The position numbers and the translations under genes are program-made. Under the pieces are notes generated by a model. It was not told the DNA's origin and did not search any database. It saw only the letters and a list, made by a program, of their open reading frames with translations. Positions 48,945-57,321 of a stretch of DNA of 64,000 nucleotides are shown here, piece after piece. The stretch spans positions 22,322-86,321 of the forward strand of contig NZ_JABWCU010000023.1 of assembly GCF_018491765.1 (NCBI RefSeq), written 5' to 3'. Numbering within the stretch: position 1 is the stretch's first letter; each line of letters starts with the position of its first letter. Origin of the DNA: Novosphingobium profundi. GTDB taxonomy: Bacteria > Pseudomonadota > Alphaproteobacteria > Sphingomonadales > Sphingomonadaceae.

Positions 48945-50222
48945 ATGAATCGTATCCTCGCGGCCATGCTGGCCGCAGCGTCTTGCGCCACGATGGCGCA
49001 GGCGCAGGTCGGACCGTCCGCGCCTGTTGCGCAGGATGCGCCGGTCTACACGCTTGACCAAGCGGTCAGTGCAGCGGGCGGTTCGGCCCCTGCTGCGGAA
49101 GCGGCGACAGCTGGAATCGACGCGGCCCGTGCAGGTCGCACAGTCGCCGGCTTGCGGCCCAATCCGGTGGTTCAAGGCCAAGTCGAGAATGTCATCGGCT
49201 CCGGGCCGTATCGGGGGGTCCGCAGCGCGGAAACCACGGTCGGCTTTGCGATCCCGATCGAGCTAGGCGGCAAGCGCGGCGCCCGCGTCGCGGTCGCCAA
49301 TGCGCAATTGTCCCGGGCCGAGATCCAGGCCGCGATCATCGCGGCGGATGTCCGGCTTCAGGTAACGCAGCTCTATGTCGAAGCGGTCGCGGCCGATCGC
49401 CGGGTAATGACAGCCCGCGATCAGGCCCGGATCGCCAGCGATGCGCTGCGGGCCGCGAGCGTTCGCGTGCAGGCAGGGCGGGCATCGCCACTCGAGCAAC
49501 AGCGCGCGGATGTCGCGCGTATCAATGCCGACGCCAATGTGGAGCGGCAGCTTCGCTTGGCCGAGGCGGCCCGCGCCAATCTGGCGCGTCGGATCGGACG
49601 GCCGATCGACGGCCTGCTCGATGACACGCTGCTCGATCGCCTTCCCGGTGTGAACGTCTATGGGCCGTTGGCACCGGTCAACACGACCGGCACACTCGCG
49701 CTGGCGGCAGCCAACGCGGATTTCTCCATTGCCGAAGCCGGCGTGCGGCTCGCGCGCGCCAATCGCGTGCCTGACCTGAACGTCGGGCCGTCGATCCGCC
49801 GCCTGGAAGCGACCAACGACATGGCGGCGGTGTTCAGCGTGTCGATCCCGATCCCGGTGTTCAACAATGGTCGCGCCGCGATTGCGCAGGCGACCGCGCA
49901 GCGGACCCAGGCGGATGCGCAGCGCCGCGTGACCGCGCTCGACATCGAACAGGCGATCACGGACGCGCAGGCGCAGGCGGCCAATGCCGCAACGACGGCT
50001 CGTGCGGCGTCGGGGCCGGCGCTGGCGGCTGCACAGGAGGCCGCCCGCATCGCGCGGATCGGCTATCGCGAGGGCAAGTTCGGCCAGCTCGAATTGCTCG
50101 ATGCTGAACGCACGCTCGCCGAAACGCGGGTCGCCGCGATCGACGCGCTTGCCAATTACCAGAATGCCCGCGCGCAAGTGGAGCGACTGACCGCTCGTGC
50201 GCCCAATGGGGGGAATCAGTGA
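48945..50222 (+). CDS. czcC: CzcC-type outer membrane factor (TolC family)
   Basis: 425 aa with a signal peptide (AAMLAAASCATMAQA), two OEP/TolC repeat domains (first with ETTVGFAIPIELGGKRGARV, second with FSVSIPIPVFNNGRAAIAQA) and long helical barrel segments. It forms the outer-membrane channel of the CzcCBA efflux pump. AGGAG precedes the ATG; it overlaps czcB by one base (TGATG). Confidence 0.92.
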   Translation: MNRILAAMLAAASCATMAQAQVGPSAPVAQDAPVYTLDQAVSAAGGSAPAAEAATAGIDAARAGRTVAGLRPNPVVQGQVENVIGSGPYRGVRSAETTVGFAIPIELGGKRGARVAVANAQLSRAEIQAAIIAADVRLQVTQLYVEAVAADRRVMTARDQARIASDALRAASVRVQAGRASPLEQQRADVARINADANVERQLRLAEAARANLARRIGRPIDGLLDDTLLDRLPGVNVYGPLAPVNTTGTLALAAANADFSIAEAGVRLARANRVPDLNVGPSIRRLEATNDMAAVFSVSIPIPVFNNGRAAIAQATAQRTQADAQRRVTALDIEQAITDAQAQAANAATTARAASGPALAAAQEAARIARIGYREGKFGQLELLDAERTLAETRVAAIDALANYQNARAQVERLTARAPNGGNQ

Positions 50223-51400
50223 TGAAGAGCTTTTATCTCGCGGGCGCGGCGTCGCTCGCCCTGCTCTTGGCTGCCTGCGGCGGCAAGGATGGCGGAAACG
50301 AGGCAACTGCCGAAGGCGCAGCTGCCAATGAGACGGCAGCGGGCACGGAAAAGGGCGGTGCTGAAGGCGGTCATGCCGGTGAAGGCGTCGTCACATTGGG
50401 TGCCGACCAGATCGCCACAGCGGGCGTCCAGGTCGGACGGCCGATCATCGGCGGGGCCGGGACGATCGAGCTGCCCGCGATCATCGAGGGCGACCCACAG
50501 GGAACGCAGGTCGTCTCGGCCGCAATTGCGGGACGCGTGGTCGCGCTCACCCGTAACCTCGGCCAATCGGTCGAACGCGGCCAGACCATTGCGGTCATCG
50601 AAAGCCGCGAGGCGGCGCAGATCAAGGGCGAGGTCGAGGCGGCGCGGGCGCGGCTTCAGCTCGCTAATTCGAACCTCGCGCGCGAACAGCGGCTGTTCGC
50701 GCAGAGAGTCTCCCCTGAACAGGATCTGATCGCCGCCCGCACAGCGGCGACGGAGGCGCGGATCGCCCTGACGCAGGCGCAGAGCATGGTTTCGGCGGCG
50801 GGTGTCGGCGGCGGCGGGCTCAACCGGCTCGGCATTGCCGCGCCGATCTCGGGCCAGATCATTGCGCGCCCCGTGACGCTGGGACAAACGGTCGCGGCGG
50901 ATGCCGAACTCTATCGCATCGCCAACCTGAGCCAGGTGTCGATCGCGCTTAATCTCAAGCCCGAGGATGCGGGCCGGGTGCGTCCCGGCAATACGGTGCT
51001 GGTGAAGGCGGCAGGCCGTCAGGCGACCGCCCGCGTGACCTTCGTGTCGCCGGCGCTTGATCCGCAGACGCGGCTCGTGCCTGCGCTCGCCACCCTCGAC
51101 AATCGCGGTGGCGAATGGCGGGTCGGCGAGCCTGTGACGGCAGCCGTGCAGCTCACGGGCAGCGGCGGGAGCGGGGCGGTCCGCGTGCCGACGACGGCGG
51201 TCCAGAGTTTCGAGGGCAAGTCGGTCGTGTTCGTGCGCACGCCCACCGGCTTCAAGGCGACCCCGGTCCAGCTCGGCGATGCGTCGGGCGACACGGTGAT
51301 CGTCCGGTCGGGCCTGACCGGCAACGAACAGATCGCCACCACCGGAAGTTTCACGCTCAAGGCCGAGATCGGCAAGGGCGAAGCGAGCCACGAGGATTAA
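50222..51400 (+). CDS. czcB: CzcB-type periplasmic adaptor (membrane fusion protein)
   Basis: About 392 aa lipoprotein (LALLLAACGGKDG lipobox). N-terminal glycine/glutamate-rich, histidine-poor stretch, then the barrel-sandwich hybrid with GRVVALTRNLGQSVERGQTIAVI, an alpha hairpin, and beta-barrel parts (IAAPISGQIIARPVTLGQTV). Links CzcA to CzcC. Confidence 0.92.
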   Translation: MKSFYLAGAASLALLLAACGGKDGGNEATAEGAAANETAAGTEKGGAEGGHAGEGVVTLGADQIATAGVQVGRPIIGGAGTIELPAIIEGDPQGTQVVSAAIAGRVVALTRNLGQSVERGQTIAVIESREAAQIKGEVEAARARLQLANSNLAREQRLFAQRVSPEQDLIAARTAATEARIALTQAQSMVSAAGVGGGGLNRLGIAAPISGQIIARPVTLGQTVAADAELYRIANLSQVSIALNLKPEDAGRVRPGNTVLVKAAGRQATARVTFVSPALDPQTRLVPALATLDNRGGEWRVGEPVTAAVQLTGSGGSGAVRVPTTAVQSFEGKSVVFVRTPTGFKATPVQLGDASGDTVIVRSGLTGNEQIATTGSFTLKAEIGKGEASHED

Positions 51401-51403
51401 GCC

Positions 51404-54400
51404 ATGATCGCCCGTATCGTAACCTGGGCGGTCGAGAAGCGCTGGCTAGTCCTGCTCCTCACCGTCATCGTCGCCGCCATCGGCGCCTTTTCCCTCTACC
51501 GGCTACCGATCGACGCGGTGCCGGACATCACCAACAATCAGGTCCAGATCAACGTCCGCGCGCCTGCCCTCTCGCCCGAGCTGGTCGAGAAGCAGGTGTC
51601 GTTTCCAATCGAAACCGCGCTCGCCGGCACCCCCGGCCTGGAATATACGCGCTCGTTGAGCCGCAACGGCTTCGCGCAGATCACGGCGGTCTTTTCGGAC
51701 GCGACGGACATCTATTTCGCCCGCCAGCAGGTGGGCGAGCGTCTGCGGGGCGTGCAAGAGAATCTGCCCGACGGCGTGAACCCTGAAATGGGTCCGATCG
51801 CGACAGGCCTGGGCGAGGTGTACATGTACACCGTTCGTCTCGATCATCGCGAGGACGACAAGCACAAGCCCGGTGAACCGGGCCAACAGCCCGATGGCAG
51901 CTACATCACGCCAGAGGGCGAGCGACTGACGACCGAAGAGGACAAGGCGACCTACCTGCGCACCGCGCAGGACTGGATCGTGACGCCGCTTCTGAAGACC
52001 ACACCGGGCCTCGCCGGTGTCGACTCGATTGGCGGTTACGCCAAGCAGTTCCTCGTCGTGCCCGACGTGCAGAAGCTGGCCTCGCTCGGCATCACGCTGA
52101 CGGACCTGGGAAATGCGCTGGAGCGCAATAACACCAGCGTCGGCGGTGGCTTCGTCAATCGCAATGGCGAAGGTCTGGCTGTTCGCTCGGATGCGCTCGT
52201 TCGCAATGCCAGCGAGTTGGCCAGGACCGTGATCGCGACACGTAACGGCGTGCCGATCACGGTCGAACAAGTTGCGACTGTGAAGACGGGTCAGGCGATC
52301 CGCATGGGTTCGGCATCGGAGAACGGTACCGAAGTCGTCGTCGGCACGGCGATCATGCGGATCGGCGAGAACAGCCGCATCGTGTCGACCGCGGTCGCTG
52401 AGAAACTGAAGACGATCAACGCTTCGCTGCCTCCTGACGTCGTAATTCAGCCGGTGCTGAACCGCACCGAGCTGGTCAATTCGACGATCAAGACGGTCGC
52501 GAAAAACCTGTCCGAAGGCGCGGTGCTGGTCATCGTCGTGCTCTTCCTGCTGCTCGGCAACTTCCGTGCGGCCCTGATCGCGGCGTTGGTCATCCCGATC
52601 ACCATGATGCTGACAGGCTTTGGTATGCTGCGCGCTGGGGTCTCGGCCAATCTGATGAGCCTTGGGGCTTTGGACTTCGGTCTGATCGTCGACGGCGCCG
52701 TCATCATTGTCGAAAACGCGCTGCGCCGGCTTGCCGAGCAACAGCATCATGAAGGCCGATTGCTCAGCGTCAAGGAACGGCTCGCGACCGTGGCAGCCGC
52801 TGCGCGTGAGATGATCCGTCCCTCTGTGTACGGGCAGGCAATCATCATCCTCGTCTACGTACCGCTGCTCACGCTGACCGGCGTGGAGGGTAAAACGTTC
52901 GGACCGATGGCGCTGACCGTCATCATCGCGCTCGCCTTCGCCTTCATCCTCTCTCTCACCTTCGTGCCGGCGATGATTGCGATCTGGCTGTCGAAGAAGG
53001 TCGAGGAGAAGGACGGCCGCATCATCACGTGGCTGAAGAAGCGCTACGAACCCGGTCTCGACCGGGCCATGAAGCGCCCGGCGCTGACGATCGGTGCGGG
53101 CGTGGGAAGCCTTGTGGTGGCGGCGCTTGCTTTCACTACGCTCGGCTCGGTGTTCCTGCCGCAGCTCGACGAAGGCGATTTGCTGATCCAGTCGCTCCGC
53201 ATTCCGGCAACGTCGGTCCAGCAGAGCCAGGCGATGCAGGTGCCGATCGAGCGGATGATGTCGAAGCAGCCGGAGGTGCAATTCGTCTATTCCAAGACGG
53301 GCACCGCCGAGCTGGCGGCCGACCCGATGCCGCCGAACGCGACCGACATGTTCGTCATCCTGAAGCCGCGCAAGGATTGGCCGGATCCTGAGCTTCCCAA
53401 GGAGGAGCTGGTCAGCCGGATCGAGGGTAATCTCGCGAAGATTCCGGGAAATGCCTACGAGATCACCCAGCCCATCCAGATGCGCTTCAACGAGCTGATC
53501 GCCGGCGTGCGCGGCGACATCGCGGTGAAGGTGTTCGGGGACGACTTCAACCAGATGAACCGGACGGCCGAGCAAATCGCGGCGGTGCTGCGCAGAACGC
53601 AAGGCGCAGCGGACGTGAAGGTGGAGCAGACGACCGGTCTTCCCATGCTCGACATTCGCGTCAACCGCGACGCGATGGCGCGGTTGGGCGTTACGGCTCA
53701 GGATGTGCAGGACACCGTGACTGCGACGATCGGCGGGCGAACATCGGGCCAGATCTTCGAGGGCGACCGTCGCTTCCCCGTGGTGATCCGCCTGTCGGAG
53801 GCGCAGCGTGCCGACATCGGCCTGCTCCAACAGGTGCAGGTGCCGGTGGCAGGCGGCGGCTATGTACCGCTGTCCAGCGTCGCCGAGATCAAGGTGGTCG
53901 ATGGTCCGAACCAGATCAGCCGCGAGAACGGCAAGCGGCGCGTGGTGGTGCAAGCCAACGTGCGTGGCCGCGACGTCGGATCCGTCGTGGCGGATGCGCA
54001 GGCGGCGATCGGCAGCCAACTCCGGCTGCCTGCCGGCACCTATCTCGAATGGGGCGGCCAGTTCGAGAACCTCCAATCGGCAAGCGAACGGCTGAAGCTG
54101 GTCATTCCGGCTTGCTTCATCTTGATCCTGCTGCTCCTCTACGGGGCGTTGGGATCGGTCCGCGACGCCGCGATCGTGTTCACCGGCGTGCCTTTCGCGC
54201 TGGTGGGCGGCGTCCTGTTGCTGTTCCTGCGGGGCATGGACTTCTCGATCTCGGCGGCAGTGGGCTTCATCGCCCTCTCGGGCATCGCGGTCCTCAACGG
54301 CCTCGTCATGGTCAGCTCGATCCAAGATCTGATCCGATCAGGGATGAGCCGCGAGGAAGCCGCGCATGTTGGCGCGATGCAGCGTCTGCGACCCGTCATC

Positions 54401-54649
54401 ATGACCGCGCTAGTCGCCAGCCTCGGCTTCGTGCCGATGGCGCTGGGCGAAGGCGCCGGCGCAGAGGTTCAAAAGCCTTTGGCGACGGTCGTCATCGGCG
54501 GTCTGATCTCGGCGACGCTTCTTACGCTGTTCGTGCTGCCGACACTCTATGCCCGGTTCGGGCAGAAAGTGATCGAGAAACCCGAGCACTACAATGAGGA
54601 GCATGAAGGGGACGACCACGGTCAGACCTTCGTGAACAACTTGGCCTGA
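51404..54649 (+). CDS. czcA: CzcA heavy-metal efflux RND transporter
   Basis: 1081 aa, typical for HME-RND pumps. Landmarks: N-terminal RLPIDAVPDITNNQVQI, the proton-relay motif DFGLIVDGAVIIVENALRR in TM4 and a terminal TM bundle (SGIAVLNGLVMVSSIQDLI). It exports Zn, Co or Cd from the cytoplasm or periplasm in exchange for protons. Three bases after czcB. A perfect hairpin follows the stop. Confidence 0.96.
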   Translation: MIARIVTWAVEKRWLVLLLTVIVAAIGAFSLYRLPIDAVPDITNNQVQINVRAPALSPELVEKQVSFPIETALAGTPGLEYTRSLSRNGFAQITAVFSDATDIYFARQQVGERLRGVQENLPDGVNPEMGPIATGLGEVYMYTVRLDHREDDKHKPGEPGQQPDGSYITPEGERLTTEEDKATYLRTAQDWIVTPLLKTTPGLAGVDSIGGYAKQFLVVPDVQKLASLGITLTDLGNALERNNTSVGGGFVNRNGEGLAVRSDALVRNASELARTVIATRNGVPITVEQVATVKTGQAIRMGSASENGTEVVVGTAIMRIGENSRIVSTAVAEKLKTINASLPPDVVIQPVLNRTELVNSTIKTVAKNLSEGAVLVIVVLFLLLGNFRAALIAALVIPITMMLTGFGMLRAGVSANLMSLGALDFGLIVDGAVIIVENALRRLAEQQHHEGRLLSVKERLATVAAAAREMIRPSVYGQAIIILVYVPLLTLTGVEGKTFGPMALTVIIALAFAFILSLTFVPAMIAIWLSKKVEEKDGRIITWLKKRYEPGLDRAMKRPALTIGAGVGSLVVAALAFTTLGSVFLPQLDEGDLLIQSLRIPATSVQQSQAMQVPIERMMSKQPEVQFVYSKTGTAELAADPMPPNATDMFVILKPRKDWPDPELPKEELVSRIEGNLAKIPGNAYEITQPIQMRFNELIAGVRGDIAVKVFGDDFNQMNRTAEQIAAVLRRTQGAADVKVEQTTGLPMLDIRVNRDAMARLGVTAQDVQDTVTATIGGRTSGQIFEGDRRFPVVIRLSEAQRADIGLLQQVQVPVAGGGYVPLSSVAEIKVVDGPNQISRENGKRRVVVQANVRGRDVGSVVADAQAAIGSQLRLPAGTYLEWGGQFENLQSASERLKLVIPACFILILLLLYGALGSVRDAAIVFTGVPFALVGGVLLLFLRGMDFSISAAVGFIALSGIAVLNGLVMVSSIQDLIRSGMSREEAAHVGAMQRLRPVIMTALVASLGFVPMALGEGAGAEVQKPLATVVIGGLISATLLTLFVLPTLYARFGQKVIEKPEHYNEEHEGDDHGQTFVNNLA

Positions 54650-54651
54650 TG

Positions 54652-54686
54652 GATGGGCGGGGCGATCCGCGATCGCCCCGCCCATC
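54652..54686 (+). terminator. Perfect hairpin after czcA
   Basis: GATGGGCGGGGCGATC-CGC-GATCGCCCCGCCCATC, 16-bp stem, no T tract; it may attenuate or protect the czc message rather than stop it fully. Confidence 0.6.
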
Positions 54687-54702
54687 TCTGGGAGATGGGG
54701 AT

Positions 54703-55191
54703 ATGCCTCGCACCATAACCAGCTCGATGCTTCACGGCGGGCCACTGCGCATCTGGTCGGCACTCACCGATCCGGATCATCGCCGGGCGTGGAGTCCGCT
54801 CGTATTTCTCGATGATCCGTCCCGGCTCGGCGACACAGAATGCACCTTTGCGATCCAGGGCATCACCCGGCCAATTCGGACGCCAGCACGGATTGATCGA
54901 TTCGATAAACCGCACGCCTTCGCTTGGTCCTGCGGCATCCCCTATCTGTTCACGCTCGAAGAGCGGTACGAGCTGGCGGGGGACGATGGCGGCACCAGGC
55001 TAACGCATAGCTGCACGCTGCGCGGGGCGCTCTCCCTGCCGTTCGCGGCGATGATGTTGCGCCGCCTGCGATCCCTGATGGTCGAATCTGACGATCGCCT
55101 CGCAACCTATCTCCGCTGGCGGGTAGGTCAGCCTGCCCGGGCTATCAATCGTCAGCGCGTCCCCTTCCGCTACAGGAGGAAGGCGGGATGA
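54703..55191 (+). CDS. SRPBCC (START-like) family protein, 162 aa
   Basis: Begins MPRTITSSMLHGGPLRIWSALTDPDHRRAW, a typical SRPBCC entry, with FTLEERYELAGDDGGTRLTH in the middle, characteristic of hydrophobic-ligand-binding START-like domains. GGAGATGGGGAT precedes the ATG at 54703. It overlaps the following lipoprotein gene by four bases, so it is the first gene of the second part of the metal operon. Ligand unknown. Confidence 0.8.
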   Translation: MPRTITSSMLHGGPLRIWSALTDPDHRRAWSPLVFLDDPSRLGDTECTFAIQGITRPIRTPARIDRFDKPHAFAWSCGIPYLFTLEERYELAGDDGGTRLTHSCTLRGALSLPFAAMMLRRLRSLMVESDDRLATYLRWRVGQPARAINRQRVPFRYRRKAG

Positions 55192-55565
55192 TGATGCACT
55201 GTAAGCGGGTGCTGCCCGCCGTCATCCTCGTTGTCGGACTCGCGGCGTGCTCGGAAAGAAAGCCGCCAGCCCCGCCAACGGAGCAGCAGTTCCATTCGTC
55301 CGACAGCGCCGTGGCGACCGGGGAAATGGGGCGGCATAGATATCGCTGTTCCGACGGGGAACCGCTGTTCGTCGATTACAAGGACAACGGCCTGCAGATC
55401 GATTTGCGGCGCTCCAACGGGGGACCGCCGATGATGCTGACCGCGCCAGCGCAGGGCCTGCAATATGTCGGCGAAACAGCCACCGCGACCTTCAAGGGGT
55501 CGCAGCTCACCATCGTGGAAGGCGATGGCCGTACCCGGATCTGCGAGCGGGAAGGCACGCGATGA
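55188..55565 (+). CDS. MliC-like periplasmic lipoprotein 1
   Basis: 125 aa with a lipobox (VVGLAACSER). The mature domain RYRCSDGEPLFVDYKDNGLQ ... LQYVGETATATFKGSQLTIVE ... CERE resembles the MliC/PliC lysozyme-inhibitor fold (Y-x-C-D/S-x-G at the start, cysteine near the end forming a disulphide). In this setting it may protect the wall, or have been co-opted for metal binding. ATGA overlaps on both sides. Confidence 0.65.
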   Translation: MMMHCKRVLPAVILVVGLAACSERKPPAPPTEQQFHSSDSAVATGEMGRHRYRCSDGEPLFVDYKDNGLQIDLRRSNGGPPMMLTAPAQGLQYVGETATATFKGSQLTIVEGDGRTRICEREGTR

Positions 55566-56026
55566 ACTGCCCTGCCTTCGAACGCCACAGGGCGCTTCGT
55601 CGGAAGAGACCGATGTCTGACACGTCGATTTCAAATGTGACAACCTTGTGCGGCCTGAATCGGGCCGGTCTGGCGATCGCGCGCCTCGGCGTCGTTCTCG
55701 TCTCCGGGGCGGTTATAGGGGCGTGTAATCCAGCGCCGACCCAGCCTACCGAGCCGGCGCATGAAAAGCATCTGACGTCGAAACTAATCGCGCAGCGCAT
55801 CATGTACTGCGACGACGGCACACGCGCCGATGTCGACTTCATCGATGACGGCTTGAAAATGGCCGTCACCTGGCTGCCGAAGGGCAGGACCGAGATCCTG
55901 CGCGCACAGCGAACCGGTGACGAGTTTCGCGGCGACCATTCGCGGGCTGTCGTGGCGGGCGGATCGATCGCGTTCACGCGACGCGGGAAGATCCGCGTCT
56001 GCCACCGAACCCCGGAGGAGTCCTAG
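55562..56026 (+). CDS. MliC-like periplasmic lipoprotein 2
   Basis: About 154 aa from ATG 55562, which overlaps the preceding stop; ATG 55613 with GGAAGAGA upstream is an alternative. The lipobox is VSGAVIGACNPAP. The mature part repeats the layout of lipoprotein 1: IMYCDDGTRADVDFIDDGLK, a hydrophobic middle and IRVCHR at the end, so the two are probably diverged paralogues from a duplication. Confidence 0.62.
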   Translation: MNCPAFERHRALRRKRPMSDTSISNVTTLCGLNRAGLAIARLGVVLVSGAVIGACNPAPTQPTEPAHEKHLTSKLIAQRIMYCDDGTRADVDFIDDGLKMAVTWLPKGRTEILRAQRTGDEFRGDHSRAVVAGGSIAFTRRGKIRVCHRTPEES

Positions 56027-56029
56027 GAA

Positions 56030-56716
56030 ATGCAGGCACTGCTCTATACGCTTGCGCCTGTGCTGGCGGTCGTGCTCGGCGCGATTGTCGCGAGCCGCAC
56101 CAAGTTGAAACCTGGCCTCGTGGCGGGCCTACAGCATCTCGCTGCCGGCGTCGTGTTCGCGGCGGCAGCGACCGAAATCCTGCCGCAGGTCAAGCATGAG
56201 GCATCGCCCAGCGCGACGTTGATCGGCGGGGCGGCGGGCGTCGCGACCATGCTGGGGCTCAAGGCTCTTGAGGCCCGCTTCAAGGGGCCGATGGCGCTAC
56301 TCGCCGCGATCGGCATCGACATTCTGGTCGACGGCCTGGTGCTCGGCCTCGCTTTCGTGGCGGGCGAGAAGGCAGGTCTCCTGCTGACGATCGCGCTCAC
56401 TCTGGAAGTGTTATTTCTGGGACTGACGCTGACCGACGAGCTGGCGGAAACCTATCGCTCGCGCTTGCGCATCATCGTGATCGTCTCGGCATTGGCCCTG
56501 CTGCTGCCGATCGGCGCGCTCGCTGCCGTGCCGGTCGCCGCGCTGTCGCCGGTGATGATCGCCGGCTTCCTCAGCTTCGGGCTGATGGCGCTGCTCTACC
56601 TCGTCACGGAGGAGTTGCTGGTCGAGGCGCACGAGAAACCCGACACCCCGCTCATCAGCTCGATGTTTTTCGTCGGCTTCCTGGCCCTGCTGACACTTGA
56701 GGAGATGATGGGATGA
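56030..56716 (+). CDS. ZIP-family-like metal transporter, 228 aa
   Basis: About seven to eight transmembrane helices. HLAAGVVFAAAATEILPQV resembles ZIP TM2, and AIGIDILVDGLVLGLAF and ALTLEVLFLGLTLTDEL stand where ZIP TM4 and TM5 carry the metal site; the usual histidines are replaced by aspartate and glutamate (D-x3-D, E-V). ZIPs move divalent metal into the cytoplasm, while some bacterial relatives act in either direction. Overlaps the next gene by four bases. Confidence 0.78.
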   Translation: MQALLYTLAPVLAVVLGAIVASRTKLKPGLVAGLQHLAAGVVFAAAATEILPQVKHEASPSATLIGGAAGVATMLGLKALEARFKGPMALLAAIGIDILVDGLVLGLAFVAGEKAGLLLTIALTLEVLFLGLTLTDELAETYRSRLRIIVIVSALALLLPIGALAAVPVAALSPVMIAGFLSFGLMALLYLVTEELLVEAHEKPDTPLISSMFFVGFLALLTLEEMMG

Positions 56717-57321
56717 TCCCGGGCAACGACAACAATGGCGGGCAGGAGCGCCGCACACTGTGGATCGTCCTGCTGCTGAACGCGGCGATCGCTGCGGGCT
56801 TCTTCGTTTCCGGCTTCTTCGCGGACTCGAGCGCGCTGATCGCCAACGGCGTCGACAACCTGTCCGATACGGCTGTGTATGCGCTGAGCCTTGTGGCGCT
56901 CACCCGGGGCCAGACATGGAAGACACGCGCCGCGGTCGCTTCGGGCGTCATGCTGCTGATCTTCGCGGGCGGCATCTTGATCGATGTCGGACGGCGCTAC
57001 GTGCAGGGCAGCGAGCCCATCGGACCTACCATGATGGTCATGTCCGCGATCGCCGGCGTCGTGAATTACCTCTGCCTGCGGCTGCTCCAGCGCCTCAAGG
57101 ATCCGGACGTCAATCTCCGGGCCGCAACCACCTTCAGCTTCAACGACTTCATTTCCAACGGCGGCATCCTGATCGCCGGCGTGCTGGTGCTGTGGTTGGG
57201 TACCAATTGGCCGGACCTGCTGGTCGGCTTCGCCACCGCCATCATCGCCATCAAGGGCGGTGTCGAAATCCTGCGCGACGCGCGCGCCGAAACCAAGAAA
57301 AGCGAAAGGAGGTCGTCATGA
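56713..57321 (+). CDS. Second cation diffusion facilitator family protein, 202 aa
   Basis: Short CDF of a different branch from the 45921 gene: FFADSSALIANGVDNLSDT (TM2 with N-x3-D) and FSFNDFISNGG (TM5 with N-D), and again no cytosolic C-terminal domain. It overlaps the ZIP gene and the P-type ATPase gene by four bases each. Confidence 0.85.
   Translation: MIPGNDNNGGQERRTLWIVLLLNAAIAAGFFVSGFFADSSALIANGVDNLSDTAVYALSLVALTRGQTWKTRAAVASGVMLLIFAGGILIDVGRRYVQGSEPIGPTMMVMSAIAGVVNYLCLRLLQRLKDPDVNLRAATTFSFNDFISNGGILIAGVLVLWLGTNWPDLLVGFATAIIAIKGGVEILRDARAETKKSERRSS

Noticed and set aside
51503..54325. 940-aa open frame on the minus strand opposite czcA
   Set aside because: The frame is a mirror of a highly biased coding strand, with histidine/arginine/aspartate-rich nonsense composition; czcA is clear.
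56760..57317. N-terminal 186-residue extension of the P-type ATPase
   Set aside because: It overlaps the CDF gene in another frame, is arginine-rich without domains, and the ATG at 57318 has a perfect AAGGAGGT site.
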